A DNA stretch of 64,000 nt from Zoogloeaceae bacterium (GCA_024235595.1 JACKMC010000008.1:1-64000); one strand, 5' to 3'. Numbered from the stretch's first letter, positions 26,843 through 36,184 are shown. Numbers and translations: made by a program. Notes: generated from the sequence alone by a model not told the origin.

Positions 26843-26864
26843 GTGTGCCGTGTCGGAGAGGACC

Positions 26865-28322
26865 ATGAACGTCAGACGCTATTTCGCCCAGACTGCCCGT
26901 GAGGCGCTTCGCCTGCTCAAGGACGAGCTCGGCGCGGATGCCATTGTGCTGTCCAATCGTGCCATGGACGGCGGAGTCGAGATCCTTGCCCTGCCTGCCG
27001 ATGCGGTCGGTGCGCTGCAGCGTCCGCCGGTGCCCCACCGCACTGCGCCGGTGCGCGCGGCCACGCCGCCGGCGGCCGTGAAGTCTGCCGATACCGCGCC
27101 ACCGCGAGCCCAAGGCTACGACGCCGAAGACGATTTTCGGGTCAGTCTTTCGCGCGCCGCCGCACGCCAGGGCTATGCCGCGCCGCGCGACGCGGTTGCG
27201 CAGCCCAAGCCCTTCGTGCCGCCACGCGTCGAGGCGCAGGCCGCACCGCGCCGGGTGGAGCATGCACTCTTTGGCGCCACCGCCGAGCGCACCCCCCCGG
27301 CACCGGAGCGCGTCGATCGCGCGCCGCGGGCGAGCGAGCCGGCCCCGCACCACAAGATCGAGGACGAGGCGCGCATCCGTATCCTGCAGGAAAGCAACGA
27401 CAAGCTGATGGCCGAGATGGCGGGCATCCGCAACATGCTCGAGCGCCAGCTTGCCGGCTTCGCCTGGGGCGAGAGCAGCCGCGCGGCGCCGGCACGCTCG
27501 CGCTTGATCGCGGAGTTGCTCGAGGCCGGCTTCTCCGCGCAGCTGTCGCGGCGCATCTCCGAGGAAGTGCCCGCGGATGCACCGGTAGAGGAAGTCCGTG
27601 CGCTGGCCAAGAGCCTGATCAATCGACAACTGCGGGCATTGTCCTCGGATGCCGACATCATCGACCGCGGCGGCGTCTATGCGCTGGTCGGACCCACCGG
27701 TGTGGGAAAGACCACCACCACCGCCAAGCTCGCGGCACGCTGCGTGGTACGCCACGGGGCCGACAAGCTCGCCCTGATCACCACCGATGGCTACCGCATC
27801 GGCGCTCATGAGCAATTGCGCATCTACGGGCGCATCCTCGGGGTGCCGGTGTTCGTGGTGCGCGATGCCGCCGACCTGCGCCAGACCCTGGCAGAGCTTT
27901 CGGGGCGCCACATGGTGCTCATCGACACCGTTGGCATGGGGCAGCGCGACCGCATGGTCGCCGAGCAGGCGGCGATGCTGCTGGGCGCGGGCGAGGTGCG
28001 GCGCTTGCTGCTGCTCAATGCCACCAGCCGGGGCGATACCCTCGACGACGTGGTGCGGGCCTATGAGGGTCCCGAGCTCGCCGGCTGCATCTTCACCAAG
28101 GTGGATGAGGCGGTTTCGCTGGCTCCCGCGCTGGATGTGGCGATTCGCCACCAGCTCGAGCTCTTCTACGTCGGCAACGGCCAGCGGGTTCCCGAGGATC
28201 TGCACCTGCCCAATCGCGCCTACCTGCTGCATCGGGCGCTCAAGGAGCTGCCGGCCGACTCGCCCTGGCGCGTGGGGGCCGAAGAGGTCGGCATGTTGAT
28301 GGCCGCTGGTGCGGGGGTCTGA
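26865..28322 (+). CDS. flhF: Flagellar biosynthesis GTPase FlhF
   Basis: FlhF is an SRP-type GTPase that sets where polar flagella are built. From ATG 26865, after GGAGAGG, the protein has 485 residues. It begins with the FlhF start MNVRRYFAQTAREALRLLKD, followed by a variable Pro/Ala-rich region (about 60-180). The NG domain carries P-loop VGPTGVGKTTTTAKLA, TTDGYRIGAHEQL, DTVGMGQRD and FTKVDEA. It is followed at once by the FlhG-like gene and fliA. The usual upstream partner flhA is not in the window. Confidence 0.94.
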   Translation: MNVRRYFAQTAREALRLLKDELGADAIVLSNRAMDGGVEILALPADAVGALQRPPVPHRTAPVRAATPPAAVKSADTAPPRAQGYDAEDDFRVSLSRAAARQGYAAPRDAVAQPKPFVPPRVEAQAAPRRVEHALFGATAERTPPAPERVDRAPRASEPAPHHKIEDEARIRILQESNDKLMAEMAGIRNMLERQLAGFAWGESSRAAPARSRLIAELLEAGFSAQLSRRISEEVPADAPVEEVRALAKSLINRQLRALSSDADIIDRGGVYALVGPTGVGKTTTTAKLAARCVVRHGADKLALITTDGYRIGAHEQLRIYGRILGVPVFVVRDAADLRQTLAELSGRHMVLIDTVGMGQRDRMVAEQAAMLLGAGEVRRLLLLNATSRGDTLDDVVRAYEGPELAGCIFTKVDEAVSLAPALDVAIRHQLELFYVGNGQRVPEDLHLPNRAYLLHRALKELPADSPWRVGAEEVGMLMAAGAGV

Positions 28323-28323
28323 G

Positions 28324-29109
28324 GTGCTGGACGGGCGCGAGGACCAGGCTGCGGGCCTGCGGCGTCTGTTCCGGCGGACGCCGCCGAACGTCGCGGCACT
28401 GTTCGTGACCGGGCACGACCGATCGGCAATCGCCGGGCTGGCGGCGCGGCGCATGAGCCGCGAAGGGCGGGTCGCGCTGCTCGACGAAGGGCGGGGCGAG
28501 GCCGGCACCGCACTCGGTCTGGGGCTTGCCGAAGAGGGCGACCTGCTGAACCTGATCGACGGTCGCACCGCGCTCGACAGCCTGCTGCGCGTCTCCGTCG
28601 AAGGGGTGCTGCACCTGCCGATTGCGGGTGCGGCGCTCGCCTTCGCGTTGCTCGACGACGACCATCGGGAACGCCTGCTCACCGGGCTGCATGCGCTGCA
28701 ACGCCGCTGCAGTCTGATGCTGATCCACGCCTCGCTCGCCGCGACGCTGCCGTATTCGCCTTTCGTGCAGGCCGCACCGCGACGCCTGCTGTTGGTCGAG
28801 GCCAGCGGTCGGGGCGTGACCGACGCCTACGCCTCGATCAAGAGGCTCGCCGCAGCCGGGGCGGGTGACCTGCATGTGGCGGTCGCCCGGGCACGCAGCA
28901 GGGCCGAGGCGGTGGCCCTGTTTGCGCAGCTCGACGGCCTGGTGCGCACCCACGTCGGCTTGCCCCTGGCCTTCCTTGGCGAAGTGGAGCGAGACGATCT
29001 CGGTGCGGCGCTCGCGACTCAGCCCGCTGTGCGCAACGATCATGCCGCAGCGGCCGCCTTCCTGCGCCGCCTGGCCGGCTGGAGCCGGCCGTCGTCCGGG
29101 CGGGTGTAA
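28324..29109 (+). CDS. FlhG/FleN-like protein lacking the Walker A motif
   Basis: This frame begins at GTG 28324, one base after the flhF stop (GTG 28309 is an alternative), and gives about 261 residues. Position and downstream blocks (LLLVEASGRGVTDAYASIKR; LAFLGEVERDD; ALATQPAVR) match FlhG/FleN, the MinD-type ATPase that limits flagellar number. However, the deviant Walker A (KGGxGKT) is replaced by GHDRSAIAG and the acidic switch positions are also changed. It probably cannot bind ATP normally and may be a degenerate or regulatory FlhG. Confidence 0.75.
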   Translation: MLDGREDQAAGLRRLFRRTPPNVAALFVTGHDRSAIAGLAARRMSREGRVALLDEGRGEAGTALGLGLAEEGDLLNLIDGRTALDSLLRVSVEGVLHLPIAGAALAFALLDDDHRERLLTGLHALQRRCSLMLIHASLAATLPYSPFVQAAPRRLLLVEASGRGVTDAYASIKRLAAAGAGDLHVAVARARSRAEAVALFAQLDGLVRTHVGLPLAFLGEVERDDLGAALATQPAVRNDHAAAAAFLRRLAGWSRPSSGRV

Positions 29110-29249
29110 GCGAGGTTTTCGGTAAGCGCGGAATAAGCGGGATTGTTCGGCCCTATTTGCCCGAATGCGCTTGGCTCGATGGCGCAGAATGGGTGACAAG
29201 GACCTTATGGGCTTCGCCGATCGCCAACCGCACACAAACGGGCCACAGT

Positions 29250-30023
29250 ATGTACACCGCATCAGGACACATGGATAAGGACGAACTTGTCGTTCACTAC
29301 GCGCCGCTGGTGAAGCGGATCGCCTATCACCTGATGGCCAAGCTGCCGGCCAGCGTGCAGGTGGACGACATCATTCAGAACGGCATGATCGGACTGCTCG
29401 ATGCAATTGGCCGCTACGAGGAAGGGCTGGGCGCGCAGTTCGAGACCTACGCGGTGCAACGCATCCGCGGCTCGATGCTGGACGGCCTGCGCGAAAACGA
29501 TTGGTTGCCGCGCTCGCTGCGGCGCGACATGCGGCGGATCGAGGGCGCAGTCCACCAACTCGAGCAGGAACATGGCCGTCCGCCGTCCGAAAAGGAACTT
29601 GCCGAGGCGCTCGACATGCCACTTGCCGACTACCAGAAGATGCTCCAGGACGCGCGCGGCCATCAACTGATGTATCTCGAGGATTTCACCGACGGCGAGG
29701 ACGATGACTACCTCGAGCGGCACACCGTGGGCGTATCAAACGACAATCCGCTCGAGTTGCTGATGGACCAGAGCATGCGGGTGACGCTGGTCAATGCGAT
29801 CGAGGACCTTCCCGAGCGCGAGAAGATGGTGATGGGGATGTACTACGAGGAGGACCTCAACCTGCGCGAGATCGGCGAAGTGCTGGGTGTCTCCGAATCG
29901 CGAGTCTGCCAGCTCCACAGCCAGGCGATCGTGCGCTTGCGCTCTCGTATCGCCGGCGCGCGCGAGCCCGACGAGAAGCGTCCTCGCCGCGGCCGCCCGC
30001 CCCGCTCGGCGGCGAAGGCCTGA
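29250..30023 (+). CDS. fliA: Flagellar sigma factor FliA (sigma-28)
   Basis: FliA directs RNA polymerase to late flagellar and chemotaxis genes. From ATG 29250 the protein has 257 residues; ATG 29271 (MDKDEL) is a second possible start. Region 2 (HYAPLVKRIAYHLMAKLPAS; RIRGSMLDGLRENDWLPRS), region 3 and region 4 (EIGEVLGVSESRVCQLHSQA) are all present. A basic tail (KRPRRGRPPRSAAKA) follows. It sits in the order flhF, flhG-like, fliA, motC. Confidence 0.95.
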   Translation: MYTASGHMDKDELVVHYAPLVKRIAYHLMAKLPASVQVDDIIQNGMIGLLDAIGRYEEGLGAQFETYAVQRIRGSMLDGLRENDWLPRSLRRDMRRIEGAVHQLEQEHGRPPSEKELAEALDMPLADYQKMLQDARGHQLMYLEDFTDGEDDDYLERHTVGVSNDNPLELLMDQSMRVTLVNAIEDLPEREKMVMGMYYEEDLNLREIGEVLGVSESRVCQLHSQAIVRLRSRIAGAREPDEKRPRRGRPPRSAAKA

Positions 30024-30042
30024 GCGCAGGGATTGATCGCTC

Positions 30043-30786
30043 ATGGACAGCATCAGCCTCATCGGTCTGGTTCTCGGCTTCTCCGCCATCCTGGTGGGGC
30101 AGATGCTCGAAGGCGGGCACCTCGGATCGCTGTTGCAGCCCACGGCGTTCATGATCGTGACCGGAGGAACGCTCGGGGCGGTGATGTTGCAGAGCCGCCT
30201 GAGCACCTTCAAGCGGGGCATGGCGATGGCCAAATGGGTCTTCCTGCCACCGTCCATGTCGCACGACCAACTCATCGAGCAGGTGGTGCTGTGGAGCCAT
30301 ACCGCACGCAAGGAGGGCCTGCTGGCACTCGAGAACCTGATCCCCAACCTACCCGATCCCTTCCTGCAGAAAGGACTCCAACTGCTGGTCGATGGCGTCG
30401 AGCCGCAGCGCCTGCGGGAGGTCCTGGAGGTCGAGATCGGCACCTGGGAGGGGCAGATGAAACAGTCTGCGCGGGTGTGGGAAGGGGCGGGCGGCTACGC
30501 GCCGACGATCGGGATCCTGGGCGCGGTGCTGGGCCTCATCCATGTGATGGAGAACCTCTCGGATCCGGCCAAGCTGGGAAGTGGCATCGCGGTCGCATTC
30601 GTCGCCACGATCTACGGTGTCGGCCTCGCCAACCTGGTGTTCCTGCCGATTGCCAAGAAGCTGCTGGCGATCATCGCCAGCATGGTCTCGCAACGCGACA
30701 TGGTGGTCGACGGCCTCGAGGGAATCGCCAACGGCGACAACCCGCGCATCATCGAGAGCCGCCTGCGCGGCTATGTCGGCGACTGA
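30043..30786 (+). CDS. motC: Flagellar motor stator protein MotC (MotA family)
   Basis: The 247-residue inner-membrane protein is a MotA/PomA-family proton-channel subunit of the flagellar stator. Four membrane helices are visible, starting with LIGLVLGFSAILVG. Conserved blocks include PTAFMIVTGGTLGAVML, then GGYAPTIGILGAVLGLIHVM and IAVAFVATIYGVGLANLVFL. It starts 19 bases after fliA. Its partner motD lies 1.8 kb away, past an oppositely oriented chemoreceptor gene, so this looks like the MotCD rather than the MotAB pair. Confidence 0.9.
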   Translation: MDSISLIGLVLGFSAILVGQMLEGGHLGSLLQPTAFMIVTGGTLGAVMLQSRLSTFKRGMAMAKWVFLPPSMSHDQLIEQVVLWSHTARKEGLLALENLIPNLPDPFLQKGLQLLVDGVEPQRLREVLEVEIGTWEGQMKQSARVWEGAGGYAPTIGILGAVLGLIHVMENLSDPAKLGSGIAVAFVATIYGVGLANLVFLPIAKKLLAIIASMVSQRDMVVDGLEGIANGDNPRIIESRLRGYVGD

Positions 30787-30831
30787 ACCACAGCCTGCCG
30801 CGAGGCGGTCGCGACTTCGGGCGCCGCGCGG

Positions 30832-32454
30832 CTAGAGCCTGAAGTTGGTCACCGCATGCTGCAAATGATCCGCTTGGTGTCGCATCTGCTCCGCCGCGCC
30901 CGACACCCGTTCGAGCGCGGCATGGCTGTGTTCGATCATGCGTGCGATCTCCTCGACGTTGCTGGCGATGGTGGTACTGGCGCTTGTCTGCTCCTGCACC
31001 GCCTGGTTGATGTGCGCCACCTCGGCGTCGGAGTCCGACACCGCCTGGTTGGCGGTCGTCAGGGCCTCGGTGGTGGCGGTGACATTGTCGCGGCTGGTGA
31101 CCAGGGCTGCCTGCCCGCGGCTCAGGACTTCGTCCAGTTCGAGCCCGTGGCCATCGAGCAGGCGGGTGATGTCGTCGATCTCGCTGGCCGAGTCGGCCGA
31201 CTTCTCGGCCAGCTTCCTTACCTCGTCGGCGACCACCGCGAAGCCTCGGCCCTGTTCTCCGGCCCGCGCCGCCTCGATTGCGGCGTTGAGGGCCAGCAGA
31301 TTGGTCTGTTCGGCAATCTCCCGCACCTGCCGGGTGATGCGGCCGATCTGTCTCGCATTGGCGATGAAAGCCTGTGCGGTGCTGCTGACGGTGTGCATCA
31401 CGCGATCCGTTTCATCGACCGATCCGGCCAGTGTTGCGAGCCGTGTGCGCGCCTCGTGAGATTGGGTCAGGCTGTCGCGGGTGAGTGTGCAGGCGCGTTC
31501 GCTGCTGTTGCTGATCGACTGGATCGACATCGTCACCTGCTCGACGCCGCTTGCCGTGGAGGTCGCGGCCTCGGACTGGCGCGCCGCGGCTGATGCGACG
31601 CTGCCGAGCTCTGCGGCCATTTGCGAGGCAGCCTTGTCCACCGTGCAGATCGTTTCCGCGACACCACGTATCAGTTGCCCGAGATCGCTGCGCAGGGCCT
31701 CTGCGCTGCTCGCGATGCGTCCGATCTCGTCCCTTGTCGAGGAGACGATGGGCGCGCTGAAGTCGCCCTGGGCGAGGCGCGTGAGGTCGTGTTCGAGGGT
31801 ACGCGCGGGCGAGGTGATCTGCTTGCGGACGAGCCACAGGAAAGCGCCGAAGGCGATCGCGCAGGCCGCGGCCATCAGCCCCAGGCTCACCAGCACGCCC
31901 TTGCGTGCACTCGCTTCAATCGCCGCGGTGCGTGCCTCGACGCTGCGGCTCAGGCGCGCGACCAGTTCGTCGAGCAGCACGCTGGCATCCTTGTCCGAAT
32001 CGCGCACACGTTTTTCGAGTTCGAACATGTTGTAGTCGATGCGATACTCATCGAGTGCCCTCCTGTAATTTTCGGCAAGTTCGCCGTGGGCCGTGAGGAA
32101 ACGATCGGCGATCTCGCGCGATGTGGGATCTCCTTCCTCGGCCGCGGCCGTGCCGACCCGCTCGCGCACTTCGAGCGAACGGGCCTCGAAATTGCGCCAG
32201 TGCTCGGTCTGCTGGTGCTCGTCGGTGATGCGCAGCAGCAGGTTCTTCCATTCGAGGAGCTGATCGAAATACGCCACCTTGGCCGAGGCGAAGGACAGCC
32301 GGCGCTCATTGAGCTGGCCAACCTCGCTCTCGATCTGGTTGAAGGAGCGCCACTGGACGAACATGCCGGCAAGCGCGGCGGCGAGCAGCAGCGCGGTGCC
32401 GCTGCCGCAGATCAGCATCAGCTTGTTGCGGATGCTCGATGCGATGAAGTTCAT
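30832..32454 (-). CDS. Methyl-accepting chemotaxis protein
   Basis: This 540-residue transducer has an N-terminal membrane helix (about 11-31) and a periplasmic four-helix-bundle-type sensor domain (about 32-190). A second membrane helix, a HAMP domain (LVRKQITSPARTLEHDLTRL) and a cytoplasmic signalling domain follow. The kinase-contact hairpin is clear (EIAEQTNLLALNAAIEAARA, then GRGFAVVADEVRKLAEKS). There is no C-terminal NWETF-type tether for CheR/CheB. It reads against its neighbours and splits motC from motD. Its ligand is unknown. Confidence 0.93.
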   Translation of the reverse strand: MNFIASSIRNKLMLICGSGTALLLAAALAGMFVQWRSFNQIESEVGQLNERRLSFASAKVAYFDQLLEWKNLLLRITDEHQQTEHWRNFEARSLEVRERVGTAAAEEGDPTSREIADRFLTAHGELAENYRRALDEYRIDYNMFELEKRVRDSDKDASVLLDELVARLSRSVEARTAAIEASARKGVLVSLGLMAAACAIAFGAFLWLVRKQITSPARTLEHDLTRLAQGDFSAPIVSSTRDEIGRIASSAEALRSDLGQLIRGVAETICTVDKAASQMAAELGSVASAAARQSEAATSTASGVEQVTMSIQSISNSSERACTLTRDSLTQSHEARTRLATLAGSVDETDRVMHTVSSTAQAFIANARQIGRITRQVREIAEQTNLLALNAAIEAARAGEQGRGFAVVADEVRKLAEKSADSASEIDDITRLLDGHGLELDEVLSRGQAALVTSRDNVTATTEALTTANQAVSDSDAEVAHINQAVQEQTSASTTIASNVEEIARMIEHSHAALERVSGAAEQMRHQADHLQHAVTNFRL

Positions 32455-32490
32455 CGGTTGTCTCCGGGTATTGCTCTTGGTGTCCTTTCA

Positions 32491-32517
32491 GTAACGGCAG
32501 ATCTTGGCGGAAGCTGA
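32491..32517 (-). promoter_or_regulatory. Possible sigma-28 promoter for the chemoreceptor gene
   Basis: On the minus strand a weak -35 (TCAGCTTC) and a -10-like GCCGTTAC are separated by exactly 11 bases, the spacing of FliA promoters. It lies about 37 bases before the start of the chemoreceptor gene. The match is partial (six of eight at -10). Confidence 0.35.
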
Positions 32518-32527
32518 GAGTGCTTGC

Positions 32528-32554
32528 TCAAGTCGGCGCGGTTGCTGCCGTTAG
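32528..32554 (+). promoter_or_regulatory. Possible sigma-28 promoter for motD
   Basis: TCAAGTCG at 32528-32535 and GCCGTTAG at 32547-32554, with an 11-base spacer, resemble the FliA consensus TAAAGTTT-N11-GCCGATAA. The site lies 72 bases upstream of motD. It would give motD its own flagellar promoter, now needed because the gene is cut off from motC. Confidence 0.45.
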
Positions 32555-32626
32555 CAGTACGAGGCCGTTCGCCCGCAGCAGCGCAGGCGAGTCGGTCGAA
32601 GACAACCGACGCAGGAGTGCCGCAGC

Positions 32627-33505
32627 ATGGGTCGACGCAGGCAGCTCGAGGATGAGCATGACAACCACGAACGGTGGCTGGTTTCCTATGCCGACTTCAT
32701 CACCCTGCTGTTCGCCTTTTTCGTGGTGATGTATTCGCTCTCGTCGGTGAATGAAGGCAAGTACCGGGTCCTCTCGGATTCGATGGTGCAGGCGTTCCGC
32801 AGTATCAGCATCAATGCCGAGGGTGATCAGGTGATCGTCCCGCCCGTAATCCCCATCCCTTCGCCCAAGCTCGCAGTGTCGCCCAAGCCGGTACCGGCGG
32901 TCGTTCCCGATCCTGTCGTGGCGGCCGAGCGTCAGGCGCTCTCGGCGCGCATGAGGAGCATGGCGGAAGACATCAAGCGGGTGCTCGAGCCGCTCTCGCG
33001 CGGCGGCCAGGTGCGGGTCACCGAAGGGGCGCACGGGATCACCGTCGAGATCAACGCGAGCGTGCTTTTCCAGGTGGGAGAGGCGACCCTCGACAGTGCG
33101 GCGAGCACTGCGCTGGCGGCCGTGGCCGGGGTGCTGGCGGGCGCGGATTTTCCCATCACCATCGAGGGGCACACCGACAACACCCCGATCAATACCTATC
33201 GTTTCCCATCCAACTGGGAGCTTTCGGCGGTGCGTGCCTCAAGCGTGGTGCGGCTGTTCGTCGATTCCGGTGTCGCGCCTTCGCGCCTCACCGCAGCGGG
33301 TTATGGCGACCAGCGTCCCTTGGGTGACAACAATTCCGAGCAGGGGCGCGCGCGAAATCGCCGCGTGACTCTGCTGATCGAATCGATGCTCGGGCCGCAG
33401 GAGCAGGGCGGGGTGCCCGCGCCGGTCACCAGCAGCACCGCGGCTTCGATCCTGCCGCCACAGGGTGTCGTTCCGGTCGGCCAGGCTGCCACACCGCCGC
33501 GTTGA
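32627..33505 (+). CDS. motD: Flagellar motor stator protein MotD (MotB family)
   Basis: MotD is the peptidoglycan-anchored stator subunit that pairs with MotC. The 292-residue protein has a single membrane helix at about 17-40 (YADFITLLFAFFVVMYSLS) with the proton-carrying Asp23. A linker and an OmpA-like peptidoglycan-binding domain follow (about 140-250; ITIEGHTDNTPI, NWELSAVRASSVVRLFV, AAGYGDQRPL). A Pro/Ala-rich tail ends the protein. The domain order and the linked motC support the name. Confidence 0.92.
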   Translation: MGRRRQLEDEHDNHERWLVSYADFITLLFAFFVVMYSLSSVNEGKYRVLSDSMVQAFRSISINAEGDQVIVPPVIPIPSPKLAVSPKPVPAVVPDPVVAAERQALSARMRSMAEDIKRVLEPLSRGGQVRVTEGAHGITVEINASVLFQVGEATLDSAASTALAAVAGVLAGADFPITIEGHTDNTPINTYRFPSNWELSAVRASSVVRLFVDSGVAPSRLTAAGYGDQRPLGDNNSEQGRARNRRVTLLIESMLGPQEQGGVPAPVTSSTAASILPPQGVVPVGQAATPPR

Positions 33506-33592
33506 ATTCCCTGCTGTGGGCGCCGCTTTGAGGCGAATGTCGCCCGTCGCGACTATAACGCAGCATGGGGGCTGGATCGCTGGAGGTGCGGA

Positions 33593-34054
33593 ATGGAACA
33601 GACGCGGCTCACACAACTTCAGGAAATGGCCATCTTCGGGGGCCTGCGCGGCGACGTGCTCGAGATGCTGGAGGCACAGTCGAGCGAGCTGTGCTGCGCT
33701 GCGGGCGAGTTCTTCATCCACGAGGGCGATTCCGGCGAGCGCCTGTATGTATTGCTGGAGGGGCGCGTCGAGATTCTCAAGCGCGCCGGCGAGCGCCTGC
33801 GGCGGCTGCGCTGCCTCGGCCCCGGCGACTGCTTCGGCGAGATGGCGCTGATGGACATGTCGCGTCGCAGTGCCTCTGTGCGCGCCCTGAGCGCCTGCCG
33901 CGCGCTCGAGATTTCCGCCGCTGGGCTGCTGCACGTCTATGAGCGGGACGTCGAGCAGTTTGCGCTGCTCGAGATGAACATGGGGCGCGAGGTGAGCCGC
34001 CGTCTGCGCGAGACCGACGAGCACCTCTTCGACCCGCTACCGGACGCGGAATGA
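33593..34054 (+). CDS. Cyclic-nucleotide-binding domain protein
   Basis: The 153-residue cytoplasmic protein is a lone cNMP-binding domain (Crp/PKA type) with no DNA-binding domain. Characteristic blocks are HEGDSGERLYVLLEGRVEIL and then PGDCFGEMALMDMSRRSASV, which holds the phosphate-binding Glu and Arg region. It follows motD by 87 bases and is followed by a strong terminator. Such proteins sense cyclic nucleotides or regulate partners by contact. A link to motility is only suggested by position. Confidence 0.85.
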   Translation: MEQTRLTQLQEMAIFGGLRGDVLEMLEAQSSELCCAAGEFFIHEGDSGERLYVLLEGRVEILKRAGERLRRLRCLGPGDCFGEMALMDMSRRSASVRALSACRALEISAAGLLHVYERDVEQFALLEMNMGREVSRRLRETDEHLFDPLPDAE

Positions 34055-34057
34055 AAA

Positions 34058-34077
34058 GGAGGCCCCGCAGGGCCTCC
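34058..34077. terminator. Hairpin terminator between convergent genes
   Basis: GGAGGCCC at 34058-34065 pairs with GGGCCTCC at 34070-34077, an eight-base-pair stem with a short loop, followed by GTCGTTT. It lies four bases after the cNMP-domain gene and 20 bases after the end of the convergent hydrolase gene, so it may serve both directions. Confidence 0.8.
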
Positions 34078-34096
34078 GTCGTTTGCTGAGGACCGA

Positions 34097-36184
34097 TCAG
34101 TCCGGGATGCTTACCGCGCCACGCCTGACCTCGATGCGGTCGGCTGCTGCCGGAGTGCTGGCAATCGGCGGCAGGTTGGCCAGCGTGATTGCCGGCGCCG
34201 CACCCGGCGAGCCGCCACGCGGAGTGGTGCGCACAAGTTGCGACGGCGGCAGCGGCTGTCCCCCGTGCAGGTGGTTCCACATCAGATCGAGGGCCCGGCC
34301 ACCGTACACATGCAGCGGAATGAAGCGGCTGTCGAATCCGGCGAAAGGCAGGAAGGATTCGAAATGCTGGCCGTTGGTGACCTCGATGTAGCTGAGCTCG
34401 CTGCCACGTCCCTCCGCCAGGCTGTTGGCGCCGAGATAGGGACGGGAGGTGTGGTTGACCGGCACCAGCGCGTCCGAGCGGCCGTGCACGATCAGCGTCG
34501 GCTTGCCGTGCAGGTCGCCGCGCACGCTGGCCTGCTCGATGCTGGCCTGTACCTTGCGGTCATTGAGCAGTTCGCGCAGGCAGCGGGCGCCATCGTAGTA
34601 GTAGTCGAACTGGCCGGTCGAAGCGGAGATGCCGAAGGGCTCGCGGATCGGGCCGTTGACCGCGTCCTCGGCCACCAGGTTGATGCCGGTGGACGGCGGT
34701 ACGCCGTTGTTGAGCGCCCACAGCGTTGGCATCGGGCTTGTCGCGGGCGCCGCCGGGGCGTTGCTGACCGCATCGGTGGTGGCCATCGAATAGCCGCACA
34801 GGTTGTCGCGCACGTCCGCGCGCTTGAAGGCATTGGCGTAGGTCACACTGACCGCCGGCGACACCGCAAAGCCGTAGTGGGAGGCATGCAGCAGGGCACT
34901 TTCGGCCTCCCAGCCGAAGCGCTGGAGACGACTCTTGGCGTCTTCGGATCGCTCGCTCACGGTGCTGCCGCTGACCATGCCCGCGGCGGCCAGCGCGGCG
35001 CAGCGGTTCTCCGCGAAGCTCGGGACCACGAAGGAGACGAAGGGGCTCTCGGCGTTCGAGGGCGCGATCGCCGCGCAAGGCTGGACCAGGTTGGCGTAGG
35101 TGATGTAGTCGTAGAGCGGTCGGCCCGGCTGCGACACCGGATTGCTGCCACGCGTGACCGAAATCTTGCGATTGGGCTTGATGTTGATCTGCGGTTCCAC
35201 CGCCACCACGCCGTCGATCACGCCCCAGTTGTCCTCTTCGGCTGCGGCGAGCACCGCGCCGCCACCATTCGATACACTGGCGGCGATGACGATGGTGTTG
35301 TCCGGGGTGATGCTGCGTTCGATCTTGCCGTTGCGGGCCTTGTGACCGAACTTCTCGTTGAGCACGTAGAAGGCGTACTCGATCGCATAGAGCGTGGATT
35401 TGCCCCAGATGCGCTCGGGGTTGTCGCCCGAGTGCGCGTGCTTCATCGCGTAGCGATGCGGGTGATCGGCCAGGTAGGCGGCGCGCTCGGCAGCCGAAAG
35501 GCCGGTCGAGAAATAGGCCGCGTCGCCCGCCGCGGTGGAGGTCGAGAGCGTGCCGTCGATCAAGGTCACGGTATCGGTGTCGAGCTCATGTCCGCCCGCG
35601 CCGGTGCCCTTGTCGGTGTAGGCCACCGCGCAGCCCCGCTTGAGGGCCCATTCGCCGGTGGTGGCGATGGCGCCATAGACCCCGCGCGAACCGCTCGAGG
35701 GGGCTGCGACGATACAGGGCTTGGCCGGATCGAAGCTGTCGGGCAACTGTACCAGCAGGGTGACATTGCGGGCCCCCGCGACGTTCCTGGCGAAGGCCAG
35801 GTACTCGGTGCCGGGGATCATGCCTTCGCCGAGCACGTCATTGCCGTCGAGATCGATGTTGGGCCCGTATAGCCGGCCGAAGCCGCCATTCGAAGTCATG
35901 TCGACCAGGGCCCGGTAGTTGGTATGGATCACCAGTCGGCGCAGCTCCGAGGCGGTCGGCGCGGTGGGGTTGGCAATCGATGGCGGGGTCGCCGAGGCCA
36001 GGCCGCTCTTGCCCAGGCCTGCGGTCAGCAGATCGTCGCTACCGCGGTGTTCGGTGGTGGTGATCGGCCCCAGCCATTCCGGGGCCATGTTGTAGCGGCC
36101 CTTGCCGCCAATGCAGCCGCTCAGGATGCCGCAGCCCAGCAGCACCAGGGTGATGCGGCCGAGTCTCGAAGGGTGATGCGCCAT
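34097..36184 (-). CDS. D-(-)-3-hydroxybutyrate oligomer hydrolase, lipoprotein
   Basis: This enzyme cleaves soluble 3-hydroxybutyrate oligomers to monomers during polyhydroxybutyrate use. The protein has 695 residues from ATG 36184, which follows AGGAGGAGA. A lipobox LSGC puts the lipid-bearing Cys at 24, so it is probably an exported lipoprotein. The nucleophile is likely Ser305 in SVSNGGGAVLAA, and HGRSDALVPVNHTSRP near the end fits the acid and His region. Length and motifs match the 3HB-oligomer hydrolase family. The luxR-type gene is divergent from it. Confidence 0.88.
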   Translation of the reverse strand: MAHHPSRLGRITLVLLGCGILSGCIGGKGRYNMAPEWLGPITTTEHRGSDDLLTAGLGKSGLASATPPSIANPTAPTASELRRLVIHTNYRALVDMTSNGGFGRLYGPNIDLDGNDVLGEGMIPGTEYLAFARNVAGARNVTLLVQLPDSFDPAKPCIVAAPSSGSRGVYGAIATTGEWALKRGCAVAYTDKGTGAGGHELDTDTVTLIDGTLSTSTAAGDAAYFSTGLSAAERAAYLADHPHRYAMKHAHSGDNPERIWGKSTLYAIEYAFYVLNEKFGHKARNGKIERSITPDNTIVIAASVSNGGGAVLAAAEEDNWGVIDGVVAVEPQINIKPNRKISVTRGSNPVSQPGRPLYDYITYANLVQPCAAIAPSNAESPFVSFVVPSFAENRCAALAAAGMVSGSTVSERSEDAKSRLQRFGWEAESALLHASHYGFAVSPAVSVTYANAFKRADVRDNLCGYSMATTDAVSNAPAAPATSPMPTLWALNNGVPPSTGINLVAEDAVNGPIREPFGISASTGQFDYYYDGARCLRELLNDRKVQASIEQASVRGDLHGKPTLIVHGRSDALVPVNHTSRPYLGANSLAEGRGSELSYIEVTNGQHFESFLPFAGFDSRFIPLHVYGGRALDLMWNHLHGGQPLPPSQLVRTTPRGGSPGAAPAITLANLPPIASTPAAADRIEVRRGAVSIPD

